A stretch of DNA of 11,612 nucleotides from JBIOWF01 sp044868295 (GTDB lineage Bacteria > Actinomycetota > Actinomycetes > Streptosporangiales > Streptosporangiaceae). The position numbers were made by a program, and so were the translations under genes. Location: the NCBI GenBank assembly GCA_044868295.1, contig JBIOWF010000342.1, positions 1 to 11,612 of the forward strand, read 5' to 3'. Of the stretch, positions 6,227 through 11,612 are shown one piece after another; the first letter of the stretch is position 1; each line of letters begins with the position of its first letter. Under the pieces are notes generated by a model that searched no databases, was not told the DNA's origin, and saw nothing but the letters and a program-made list of their open reading frames with translations.

Positions 6227-6638
6227 GGTGGACATGGGGTACAGAGCGAACGGGCCGCACGAGACCATGCGAACTGCAGGCCCGGCCCAACGGTGCGTCA
6301 GGGCGAGGGGGTTCGCCCCTGGACATGCGTCGGGGCCGGACAGTCCCCCAACTGTCCGGCCCCGACCAAAAGCGGTTCCGCCAGGATGCCCTCCCCAAAG
6401 GCACCGGCGGGTCCCCCGCTTTCGGACGCGGTTCCCCCTCCGCGCCCTTTATCGGCAAAGCACTCTACGAACGTCTTCGCCCTGACCTGCTTCAACAGTA
6501 CAGAGGCGACCTTCACGAACTCGTCATCTACGGGTGGATTTTTGGCCTACACCCGCCTACACCCGGAGATGACCCGGAATGGCGACGAGAGCCATCGAGC
6601 ACGGGCGGAAACCCCGGGTTTGGGGTCGGAAAGCGGCG
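6227..6638. other. Gene-free stretch with strong RNA structure
   Basis: 412 bp between the osmC-family stop and the terminator. Open frames exist on both strands but none resembles a known family. It contains GGGCGA/TCGCCC (6301-6318) and a perfect 16-bp hairpin (6329-6366), plus a direct CCTACACCCG duplication (6546-6567). On the minus strand the order is structured region, two hairpins, terminator, which suits either a long structured 3' UTR or a separate small RNA. Confidence 0.5.
6329..6366 (-). ncRNA. Perfect 16-bp hairpin, possible 3'-UTR or small-RNA element
   Basis: Arms GTCGGGGCCGGACAGT (6329-6344) and ACTGTCCGGCCCCGAC (6351-6366) are exactly complementary around a 6-base loop (CCCCCA on the plus strand, TGGGGG on the minus). 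It has no T-tract on either strand, so it is not a standard terminator. A protein-binding palindrome is an alternative reading. Confidence 0.4.
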
Positions 6639-7028
6639 TCAGTCCGGCAGGACGATGCCGACCGTCGCGCCCTTCTGGAGCGAGCGGCTGACGGTGCAGT
6701 GCCGCTCGTGGACGCGGTGCGCCACGGCCTCGAACACCTCGGCGGCCTGCTCCGACTGCGGCAGCTCGACGTCGTACGTCACCGTGACGGATTCGAGCAG
6801 CGTCGGCTCCGCCTTCTCTGACGTCACGTCGACCGCGAGCCGTACCAGGCGGTGGCCACGTTTGGCGGTCAGCGGCTCGACCGTGAGGATGTTGCACCCG
6901 CCGACGGCGGCCAGCAACAGCTCGACGGGCGTGAAGTCGCTGTCCTCACCGCCCATGACGATCTCGGCCCCGCGGTCGTTGCGGGCGACGAAGCCGTTCT
7001 CTGTCCGCTCGACTCGCACGTGTGCCAT
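6639..7028 (-). CDS. OsmC-family peroxidase-like protein
   Basis: A 129-residue OsmC/Ohr-family protein; members reduce organic hydroperoxides with a redox-active cysteine pair in the cytoplasm. Cys45 lies in AVGGCNILTV and Cys111 in ERHCTVSRS, the two positions of the catalytic pair, and FTPVELLLAAVGGC (32-45) is the family signature. Start ATG 7028 lies 5 bases after the histidine-kinase stop codon, with AGGG 8 nt upstream; an in-frame GTG at 7037 overlaps that stop (GTGA) and is a possible coupled start. It is therefore the third gene of the response regulator-kinase operon. The subtype (general OsmC rather than Ohr) is inferred from sequence around the cysteines; the substrate is unknown. 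Confidence 0.88.
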   Translation of the reverse strand: MAHVRVERTENGFVARNDRGAEIVMGGEDSDFTPVELLLAAVGGCNILTVEPLTAKRGHRLVRLAVDVTSEKAEPTLLESVTVTYDVELPQSEQAAEVFEAVAHRVHERHCTVSRSLQKGATVGIVLPD

Positions 7029-7033
7029 AGGGG

Positions 7034-8089
7034 TCACCCTACTGGGAGGGCCATCCGGACGAGTGTGCCGCCTCCTGGCGCGGCGGCGGCCGAGACGCTG
7101 CCGCCGTGGCTGTCCACCACCTGACGCACGATCGCCAGTCCCAGGCCGGATCCGGGCATGGCGCGGGCTCCGGGTGCCCGGTAGAACCGGTCGAAGACAT
7201 GCGGCAGGTCCTCCGCGGCGATGCCCGGTCCGTGATCACGGACCGTCAGCACGCCGGCCAGCAGCTCCACTTCGACCCGGCTCCCCGCGGGGCTGTACTT
7301 CGCGGCGTTGTCCAGCAGGTTGGCGACCGCCCGGGACAGGCGGTTGGAGACGCCACGGACCACGGCGGGCTCGACCGAGACCGTGTAGGACGTCGACGGC
7401 CAGTGCCCCGACGCCCTCGACACCTCCCGGACGACGAGCTCGTCCAGCCGCACGTCCTCGACCAGCACGGCGGGCTCCTCGTCCCGGGCCAGCTCGACCA
7501 CGTCGGAGACGAGCGCGGTGAGCTCCTCCAGGCCGACGATCACGGCCTTGCTCACCTCCTCGCGGTCGTCCGGCGGCAGGCCGCCCCTGATCAGCAGCTC
7601 GACGTTGGTACGGACGGCGGTCAGCGGCGTCCGCAGCTCGTGTGAGGCGTCGGCGACCAGCCGTTTCTGCGCCTTGGCCGAACGTTCCAGCGCGTCCAGC
7701 ATCGTGTTGAAGCTGCGGGCGAGGCTGCTCAGCTCGTCCTCGCCGGAGACGTCGATGCGGGTGGTGAGATCACGGGTGGTGGCGACCCGCTGCGCGGCGT
7801 CCTTGAACTTGCCCACCGGCCGCAGGCCCGTCCACGCGACCAGCCAGCCCAGCCCGCCCGACAGGGCCAGCCCTCCGAGAGCGACCGCGATGAACGGCCA
7901 CCCGAGGTTCTTGATATTGCCCAGGCTCGCGAGCACACCTGGCGGGGGGCGGTCGGGTAAAGCGCCGTACCATCCGATCGCGCTCTCCACCCGCTTGCAG
8001 GTGATGAAGTAGGCCGCGACGATCACCACGATCACGCTGACCGCCGAGGCGAGCGCGGCGGTCAGGGCGAGCCGTAAACGCAGCTTCAC
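7034..8089 (-). CDS. Sensor histidine kinase, MprB-like, with a short sensor loop
   Basis: A 351-residue membrane kinase. TM1 spans about 7-30, the external segment about 31-64, TM2 about 65-88, and HAMP 89-140 (GLRPVGKFKDAAQRV). The HisKA box is DASHELRTPLTAVRTNVELL with phospho-acceptor His150. The HATPase_c domain shows N box NLLDNAAKYS (257-266), G1 DHGPGI (285-290), F box FDRF (299-302) and G2 GSGLGL (313-318). All catalytic motifs are present, so it should be active. The external loop is only about 34 residues, much shorter than in MprB, so sensing may occur in the membrane or through a partner. GTG at 8089 overlaps the regulator stop by four bases (GTGA), with GGGAGG just upstream: strong translational coupling. 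Confidence 0.93.
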   Translation of the reverse strand: MKLRLRLALTAALASAVSVIVVIVAAYFITCKRVESAIGWYGALPDRPPPGVLASLGNIKNLGWPFIAVALGGLALSGGLGWLVAWTGLRPVGKFKDAAQRVATTRDLTTRIDVSGEDELSSLARSFNTMLDALERSAKAQKRLVADASHELRTPLTAVRTNVELLIRGGLPPDDREEVSKAVIVGLEELTALVSDVVELARDEEPAVLVEDVRLDELVVREVSRASGHWPSTSYTVSVEPAVVRGVSNRLSRAVANLLDNAAKYSPAGSRVEVELLAGVLTVRDHGPGIAAEDLPHVFDRFYRAPGARAMPGSGLGLAIVRQVVDSHGGSVSAAAAPGGGTLVRMALPVG

Positions 8090-8772
8090 GACGCCTCCCG
8101 GAGCGCGTAGCCGAGCCCGTGCACCGTCTGGATCAACCGCGGCTCACCACCGGCCTCGGTCTTCCTGCGCAGGTAACGGATGTAGACCTCCAGCGAATTG
8201 GAGCCCGGCGTGAACGCGTAGCCCCAGATGCGCTCCAGGATGACATCACGGGTGAGCACTTGGCCGCCGTTGCGGATGAGCAGATCGAGCAGCGCGTACT
8301 CGGTCCTGGTCAGGTCGATGATCCGCGCGCCGCGCCGGACCTGGCGGTTCTCGGGCAGCAGGGCGAGATCGGCGAAGGCGGCCTGCCCGGCCGGTGCCGT
8401 ACGGCGGAGCAGTGCCCGCGCCCGGGCGAACAGCTCCTCCAGCGCGAACGGCTTCACCAGATAGTCGTCGGCGCCCGCGTCCAGGCCGGTGACCCGGTCG
8501 CCGATGCCGTCGAGCGCGGTGAGCATGAGCACGGGGGTGCGGTCGCCGTTCTTGCGCAGCCTCCGGCAGACCTCAAGCCCATCCATTTCAGGCATCATCA
8601 CGTCGAGGACCACCAGATCGGGCGCGCCGCCTCTGATCGCCGCGAGCGCCGTCACGCCGTCGGCGGCGCTGGCCACGCGATATCCCTCGACGCGCAACGC
8701 ACGTGCGACGGCGTTGCGCACTTCGGGCTCGTCGTCCACGACGAGCACTCGTGTCTCGGCCACAGTCGTCAT
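8086..8772 (-). CDS. OmpR/PhoB-family response regulator, MprA-like
   Basis: A 228-residue regulator partnering the kinase encoded immediately downstream. The receiver domain (8-120) has acidic Asp13/Asp14, phospho-acceptor Asp57 in VVLDVMMP, Thr85 and Lys107 in VKPF. The winged-helix effector domain (about 132-226) has LTRTEYALLDLLIRNGGQVLTRD, VYIRYLRRK and IQTVHGLGYAL. ATG at 8772 is the conventional start, but AGG touches it directly; GTG at 8763 (three codons later) has AGGA at a better 8-nt spacing and may be the true start. The frame stays open far upstream but only this part is homologous. Divergent from it is the FMN_bind/ApbE remnant, a frequent neighbour of such two-component systems in actinomycetes and a plausible former target. 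Confidence 0.94.
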   Translation of the reverse strand: MTTVAETRVLVVDDEPEVRNAVARALRVEGYRVASAADGVTALAAIRGGAPDLVVLDVMMPEMDGLEVCRRLRKNGDRTPVLMLTALDGIGDRVTGLDAGADDYLVKPFALEELFARARALLRRTAPAGQAAFADLALLPENRQVRRGARIIDLTRTEYALLDLLIRNGGQVLTRDVILERIWGYAFTPGSNSLEVYIRYLRRKTEAGGEPRLIQTVHGLGYALREAS

Positions 8773-8797
8773 CCTGCCGGGGGAGGTTAAGAAGTTC

Positions 8798-8865
8798 CTG
8801 AATAAACGCTCTCGGCGAACAGGCCTGATGCGTCTGACGCAGGGGATTACAGGGTACTTATTCAG
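8798..8865. promoter_or_regulatory. Inverted CTGAATAA/TTATTCAG pair in the divergent intergenic region
   Basis: CTGAATAA (8798-8805) and its exact reverse complement TTATTCAG (8858-8865) lie 60 bp apart (about six helical turns, same face) upstream of the response regulator, in an AT-rich part of an otherwise GC-rich region. They could be operator half-sites for autoregulation. OmpR-family regulators more often use direct repeats, so this is tentative. Confidence 0.35.
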
Positions 8866-8940
8866 ATCGGTCTCATATCCATCGGCGATGGTCGATGGCA
8901 TGGCGACCAGCACCCCGATCCGCGAGGCCACTCCCCTCAG

Positions 8941-9453
8941 CCCTCGTCCCGGTACGGCCCGCGCCCGCTGGCGTCGACTCCGGCAAGCGGCACAACGACC
9001 TCCGCGTCCGCGTCCGCGTCCGCGAGGACGGTCCAGGGCGACGCCGCGCGGACCGAGCACGGCCCCGTCACCGTGACCCTCACTCTTGAGGGCGACACGA
9101 TCGTCAGGGCGACAGCCGTACAGGAACCGACGTCGCCGCGCTCGCAGGAGATCAGCTCTCGCGCGATCCCGCAGCTCAACGAGGAGGTCCTGACCGCTGA
9201 GAGCGCCGACGTGGACACGATCAGCCACCCGCGCGCCGGCAGGCCGGTCACCGACCTCGGCTCGGTCACCGTGGTCGGCCCCGACCTGGCGGTCGCCGAC
9301 GCCTACGCGACGGCCCTTTACGCGATGGGCCCGCTGCGGGCGCGGGCGTTCAGCCTCCCGGAGGCGTACGAGTTCTTGATCATCACCGATGACGGCCGGG
9401 GCCTGAGCACGCCCGGGTTCTCCCACTACGCCGCCGACCGCCTGGCTGGCTGA
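8941..9453 (+). pseudogene. FMN_bind protein fused to the ApbE C-terminus by deletion
   Basis: One open frame joins two different proteins. From 8941 to about 9237 it reads as a linker (LASTPASGTTT, then SA repeats) and an FMN-binding domain: GDAARTEHGPVTVTLTLEG, RSQEISSRAIPQLNEEVL, SADVDTIS. In intact homologs DTIS continues to GATYTS, where the Thr carries covalent FMN. Here it jumps to HPRAGRPVTDLGSVTVVGPD and ADAYATALYAMG (to 9453), the C-terminal part of FAD:protein FMN transferase (ApbE), the enzyme that attaches that FMN. The flavinylation Thr, the FMN_bind C-terminus and most of ApbE are lost. In this frame there is no ATG, GTG or TTG between the stop at 8803 and GTG 9073, so the signal peptide and start are also missing. 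Inactive as either protein. Confidence 0.82.
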
Positions 9454-9456
9454 CCT

Positions 9457-9732
9457 TCACGCGTCGGGGTGCTTGGAGAGGTATTCGATGTAGACGGGGC
9501 GCAGGGCATCACCGAGCTCGCCCTCCCCCGCCGCCATCGCGTCACTGAGCAACGCCGACACCCTGCTCAGATCATTGGCCGTCTCGTCCGTCTTCCCACT
9601 GACGGCCTCGGCCGCCGGGATCACCTTCAACAGGTCCCAAAGAAAGCCGAAATCGCCGTGCCGTACGGCATAGCGCACCGCGCGGTCGTGCAACTCCTTG
9701 GCGGACAGCGACTCAAGCTCATCAACGTCCAT
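9457..9732 (-). CDS. Conserved actinobacterial hypothetical protein
   Basis: A 91-residue acidic, mostly helical protein without Cys, signal peptide or membrane segment. The segments LSAKELHDRAVRYAVRHGDFG (9-29), FLWDLLKVIPAAEA and LRPVYIEYLSKHP are typical of a small hypothetical family I recognise from other actinomycetes, with no assigned function. ATG at 9732 is taken as start; upstream in-frame GTG and TTG codons (up to 9768) have G-rich leaders, so a longer N-terminus is possible. It ends three bases from the ApbE remnant stop, tail to tail, so that deletion ended just outside this gene. It is divergent from the holin-like gene. Confidence 0.7.
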   Translation of the reverse strand: MDVDELESLSAKELHDRAVRYAVRHGDFGFLWDLLKVIPAAEAVSGKTDETANDLSRVSALLSDAMAAGEGELGDALRPVYIEYLSKHPDA

Positions 9733-9951
9733 CTCACCCACCCCCACGGGGGTGATTTCCCCCGCCAATAGCAGTTATGCCCATGGGGGAAGAAAGCTGG
9801 TCAGAGACGGACGATCACCTCGTACGTTCTCGCCGCGGAGCCTGACAAGGCAGGTCTCCGGCCCGCCGTCCTCTGGTGCGCCGGACGACCGTCTCAAGTC
9901 AGCGGCCCGCAGACCGCGCGCCGGACACGGCGCCGTGCGAGGATCTCTAGC

Positions 9952-10326
9952 GTGAAGGTCATAATCAAGATCCTGGTCGTCGCCGCGGCTTTATGGGCGT
10001 CCACCAAGCTGGTGGACGGCATCACCAACAGCGGATCGACCACCGCCGTGCAGATCGGCACGCTCCTCGCGGTCGCGCTGATCTTCGGCCTCGTCAACGC
10101 GGTCCTCAAGCCGATCATCAAGGTCGTGGGATGCGCGTTCTACGTGCTCACACTCGGCCTGTTCGCCCTCGTCGTCAACGCCGGCCTCCTGCTGCTGACC
10201 AGCTGGATCGCCGACAAGCTGGACCTGCCCTTCAACGTCGACGGCTTCTGGGCCGCCTTCTGGGGCGCGATCATCATCGGCGTGATCAGCTGGGTCCTCG
10301 ATCTGATCCTCGGTCTGGACGACTGA
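9952..10326 (+). CDS. Phage holin family 4_2 (YvlD-like) small membrane protein
   Basis: A 124-residue protein with four predicted membrane helices (about 3-22, 36-56, 60-83, 97-121) separated by short loops. The pattern GLVNAVLKPIIKVVG (46-60) followed by LTLGLFALVVNAGLLLLTSW (67-85) is the hallmark of the holin superfamily IV (Phage_holin_4_2/YvlD) proteins, which are ordinary chromosomal genes in many actinomycetes. Despite the name, a lytic role is not established for most; a membrane or envelope-stress role is often assumed. GTG at 9952 is preceded by GAGGA with 8-nt spacing. No phage genes are nearby, so a prophage origin is not indicated. A hairpin terminator follows 10 bp after the stop. 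Confidence 0.87.
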   Translation: MKVIIKILVVAAALWASTKLVDGITNSGSTTAVQIGTLLAVALIFGLVNAVLKPIIKVVGCAFYVLTLGLFALVVNAGLLLLTSWIADKLDLPFNVDGFWAAFWGAIIIGVISWVLDLILGLDD

Positions 10327-10336
10327 GGTCCCCCAC

Positions 10337-10382
10337 GACGGCCACCGCGCTGACCTGCCTCCGGGTCGGCACGGTGGCCGTC
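10337..10382 (+). terminator. Hairpin terminator after the holin-like gene
   Basis: Arms GACGGCCACCG (10337-10347) and CGGTGGCCGTC (10372-10382) with an inner GACC/GGTC stem. There is no T-tract on the plus strand, which is common for actinomycete terminators but lowers confidence. Confidence 0.55.
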
Positions 10383-10433
10383 GCCGTTCGAGGACTCGGT
10401 AGATTAAATGCATTACGAGTCGGGAATTGGGGT

Positions 10434-11138
10434 ATGAATTCGCTGTCCAGCCCCCTCGGGATCGAGCACCTGCCGGCCGCTGAGGCGTGGCCACTGATCG
10501 ACGCCTTCCACGCCGGCACCCGCGCCCTGCCGACGCCGTTCAGAGCCTGGGCCGCCGCGCCGGTCACCGACATCGATCCGGTACGGCTCGGCCGCACCCT
10601 GGACCAGGGGTTCGCCGGGCTGCAGCTACCCGCCACGGCGCTCCTGGACGCCAAAGGGTTCGCGCTGACCGCCCCACTGCTGGACGTGCTGGAGGAGCGC
10701 GGCCTGCCGCTGTTCGTCCACCCCGGTCCGGCCACCGCACCCGGAGGTCCCGCGTGGTGGGCCGCGGTGGTGCCGTACGTGCAGCAGATGCACGCCGCCT
10801 GGTACGCCTTCCAGGCGTTCGGCCGGCCTCGGAACCCCCGCCTGAAGGTCTGCTTCGCCCTCCTCGCCGGTCTCGCCCCGCTCCACTCGGAACGCCAGAT
10901 CAACCGCGGCGCCTCCGGACGCGGACGCGTCGACCCGGATGTCTTCGTCGAGACCTCCTCGTACGGCCCGCGCGCGATCGACGCGGTGATCCGGGAGCTC
11001 GGCGTCGACGTCGTCGTCAACGGTTCGGACCAGCCGTACGCCGAGGCGGCGGCGCTGGACTTCGGCGACGCCGCCCGCCACGCCATCCACGTGGCCAACG
11101 CCACCCGTCTGCTGTCAGGAAAGGAGTCCCCGTCATGA
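10434..11138 (+). pseudogene. Amidohydrolase family protein lacking its N-terminal metal motif
   Basis: A 234-codon frame matching the amidohydrolase-2 (TIM-barrel) group from SSPLGIEHLPAAEA (5-18) onward. Visible are AWAAAPVTD (38-46), LFVHPGPA (93-100, His96 a likely metal ligand), LLAGLAPLHSER (143-154), ETSSYGPRAIDAVIREL (173-189) and GSDQPYAE (197-204, Asp199 the expected catalytic Asp). The family normally begins 60-100 residues earlier with a beta-1 HxH metal motif, which is absent here and cannot be found in any upstream frame. ATG 10434 is the first usable start, with GGGA 8 nt upstream, so a product may still be translated. It overlaps the downstream cysteine-dioxygenase gene by four bases, implying an operon. 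Likely inactive; a short variant enzyme is less probable. Confidence 0.72.
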
Positions 11139-11452
11139 GCACACCAACCAAGGTCGCCGGGCGCTGTGCTCCCTTCGACGACCTGCCCGCTCGCGCCCTG
11201 GACCGCAGAGAGCTGTCACGCCTGGTCAACGAACTCGCAGCCGATCCGGAGCTGTGGCAGGAACACCTGAGCTTCGAGGGCGCGGAGGACGGCGGCCGGC
11301 ACTACGCGTCGCTCTACCGGGACGCCTACGTCGATGTTTGGCTGCTGTGCTGGCGCCCGGAGGACGACACGGGCCCCTCGACTCCGCGTAGCCGCGGACA
11401 CGGCGGGATGCACGGCAATGAGCCCTTCCGCGTAAGCGATCATCAGCGCTGA
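11135..11452 (+). pseudogene. Cysteine dioxygenase-like cupin, truncated before the HxH motif
   Basis: Residues 1-80 match the N-terminal part of actinobacterial cysteine dioxygenase type I, the iron enzyme that oxidises cysteine to cysteine sulfinate: LVNELAADPELWQEHL (30-45), YRDAYVDVWLLCWRPEDDTG (61-80). In homologs DTG is followed at once by FHDHD, which holds two of the three iron-binding His. Here the sequence changes after Gly80 (11374) to PSTPRSRGHGG and stops at codon 106, so the barrel core is lost. ATG at 11135 overlaps the amidohydrolase stop (ATGA), with AAAGGAG 9 nt upstream. The break lies about 190 bp from a transposase start, so insertion-linked loss is likely. Not functional. 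Confidence 0.8.
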
Positions 11453-11458
11453 GTGATC
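11438..11458. repeat. Near-perfect 21-bp palindrome
   Basis: GATCA-TCAGCGCTGA-G-TGATC: a perfect 10-bp palindromic core flanked by 5-bp arms with one extra G on the right. It lies between the broken dioxygenase and the transposase, spanning the stop of the broken frame. It may be part of an element end, a target site, or an operator. Confidence 0.45.
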
Positions 11459-11561
11459 ATCCCGATAGTCGACACGGTGTGCACTCCGGGGCAGGAAAGG
11501 CGTGAAGCCCCTGGTAGAAGTGGTCTTGTCTAGAGATCAACTTCAGAACCCGAGGCTTCAC

Positions 11562-11612
11562 GTGTCGTTCAGTGTCACATACACCACCACCCTTGAGATC
11601 AACCGGGACACC
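11562..11612 (+). CDS. Transposase, first 17 codons (cut by window edge)
   Basis: GTG at 11562, preceded by CGAGG with 6-nt spacing, opens the frame MSFSVTYTTTLEINRDT and runs off the end of the window. The beginning resembles actinobacterial IS5-group transposases of the DDE_Tnp_4/HTH_Tnp_4 type, which start with a TTTLEI-x-RDT stretch; 17 residues are too few to be sure. The 100 bp upstream carry an inverted repeat CGTGAAGCC (11502-11510) / GGCTTCACG (11553-11561) that may lie in the element's left end. The terminal repeat itself could not be identified. Confidence 0.5.
   Translation, partial: MSFSVTYTTTLEINRDT

Noticed and set aside
6088..7521. A 477-codon open frame on the plus strand
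   Set aside because: It runs antisense to osmC and the kinase, begins in the tandem repeat, is Arg/Pro-rich at its end and matches no family; it is a high-GC shadow frame.
9952..10326. Prophage on account of the holin-like protein
   Set aside because: Phage_holin_4_2/YvlD proteins are common chromosomal genes, and no endolysin, integrase or structural genes are nearby.
9993..10433. N-terminal extension of the amidohydrolase upstream of 10434
   Set aside because: The frame is open, but it is the out-of-frame reading of the holin-like gene and its terminator, with no amidohydrolase motifs.

Overview
This is high-GC DNA with the codon and promoter style of an actinomycete. Gene content (mycothiol-era MDMPI-type enzyme, MprAB-like two-component pair, FMN_bind/ApbE remnant, actinobacterial conserved hypotheticals) fits the Streptosporangiales or a related filamentous order. 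The genus cannot be fixed from this sequence alone. The striking feature is not a new intact system but the number of broken genes lying between intact ones: at least seven loci in 11.6 kb are truncated or fused.

Left part (1-3040): a 1-phosphofructokinase gene (fruK) on the minus strand stops being fruK-like after about 137 residues and runs into a 52-bp two-hairpin repeat that looks like the 3' end of a TnpB (IS200/IS605-group) omega-RNA. A DeoR-type regulator is transcribed away from it, across a 219-bp region with a good fruK-facing promoter. Then come an MDMPI/DinB-like protein (+) and a HAD-type phosphatase (-), convergent. A second, diverged copy of the two-hairpin repeat lies at 2990-3034, on the 3' end of a gutted ligA.

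Middle (3040-6230): the remnants of NAD-dependent ligase (ligA), prolyl iminopeptidase (pip) and a PHB-depolymerase-like esterase, all on the minus strand, followed by an intact tRNA-Lys(CTT) with a perfect intrinsic terminator. A secreted double-psi-beta-barrel-like protein follows, with its own terminator and a long upstream region that holds a 16-codon ORF with a strong ribosome-binding site, a 15-bp tandem repeat and a terminator.

Right part (6230-11612): a tightly coupled minus-strand operon encodes a response regulator, a histidine kinase and an OsmC-family peroxidase; its 3' region carries a perfect 16-bp hairpin. Divergent from it is the remnant of an FMN_bind protein fused to the tail of its maturation enzyme ApbE, so the two-component system has probably outlived its neighbouring flavin-based electron-transfer module (inference). 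Next come a conserved actinobacterial hypothetical (-), a small four-helix membrane protein of the phage-holin-4_2/YvlD group (+), an amidohydrolase without its N-terminal metal motif overlapped by a cysteine dioxygenase cut just before its HxH motif, and the first 17 codons of what looks like a transposase gene at the window edge.
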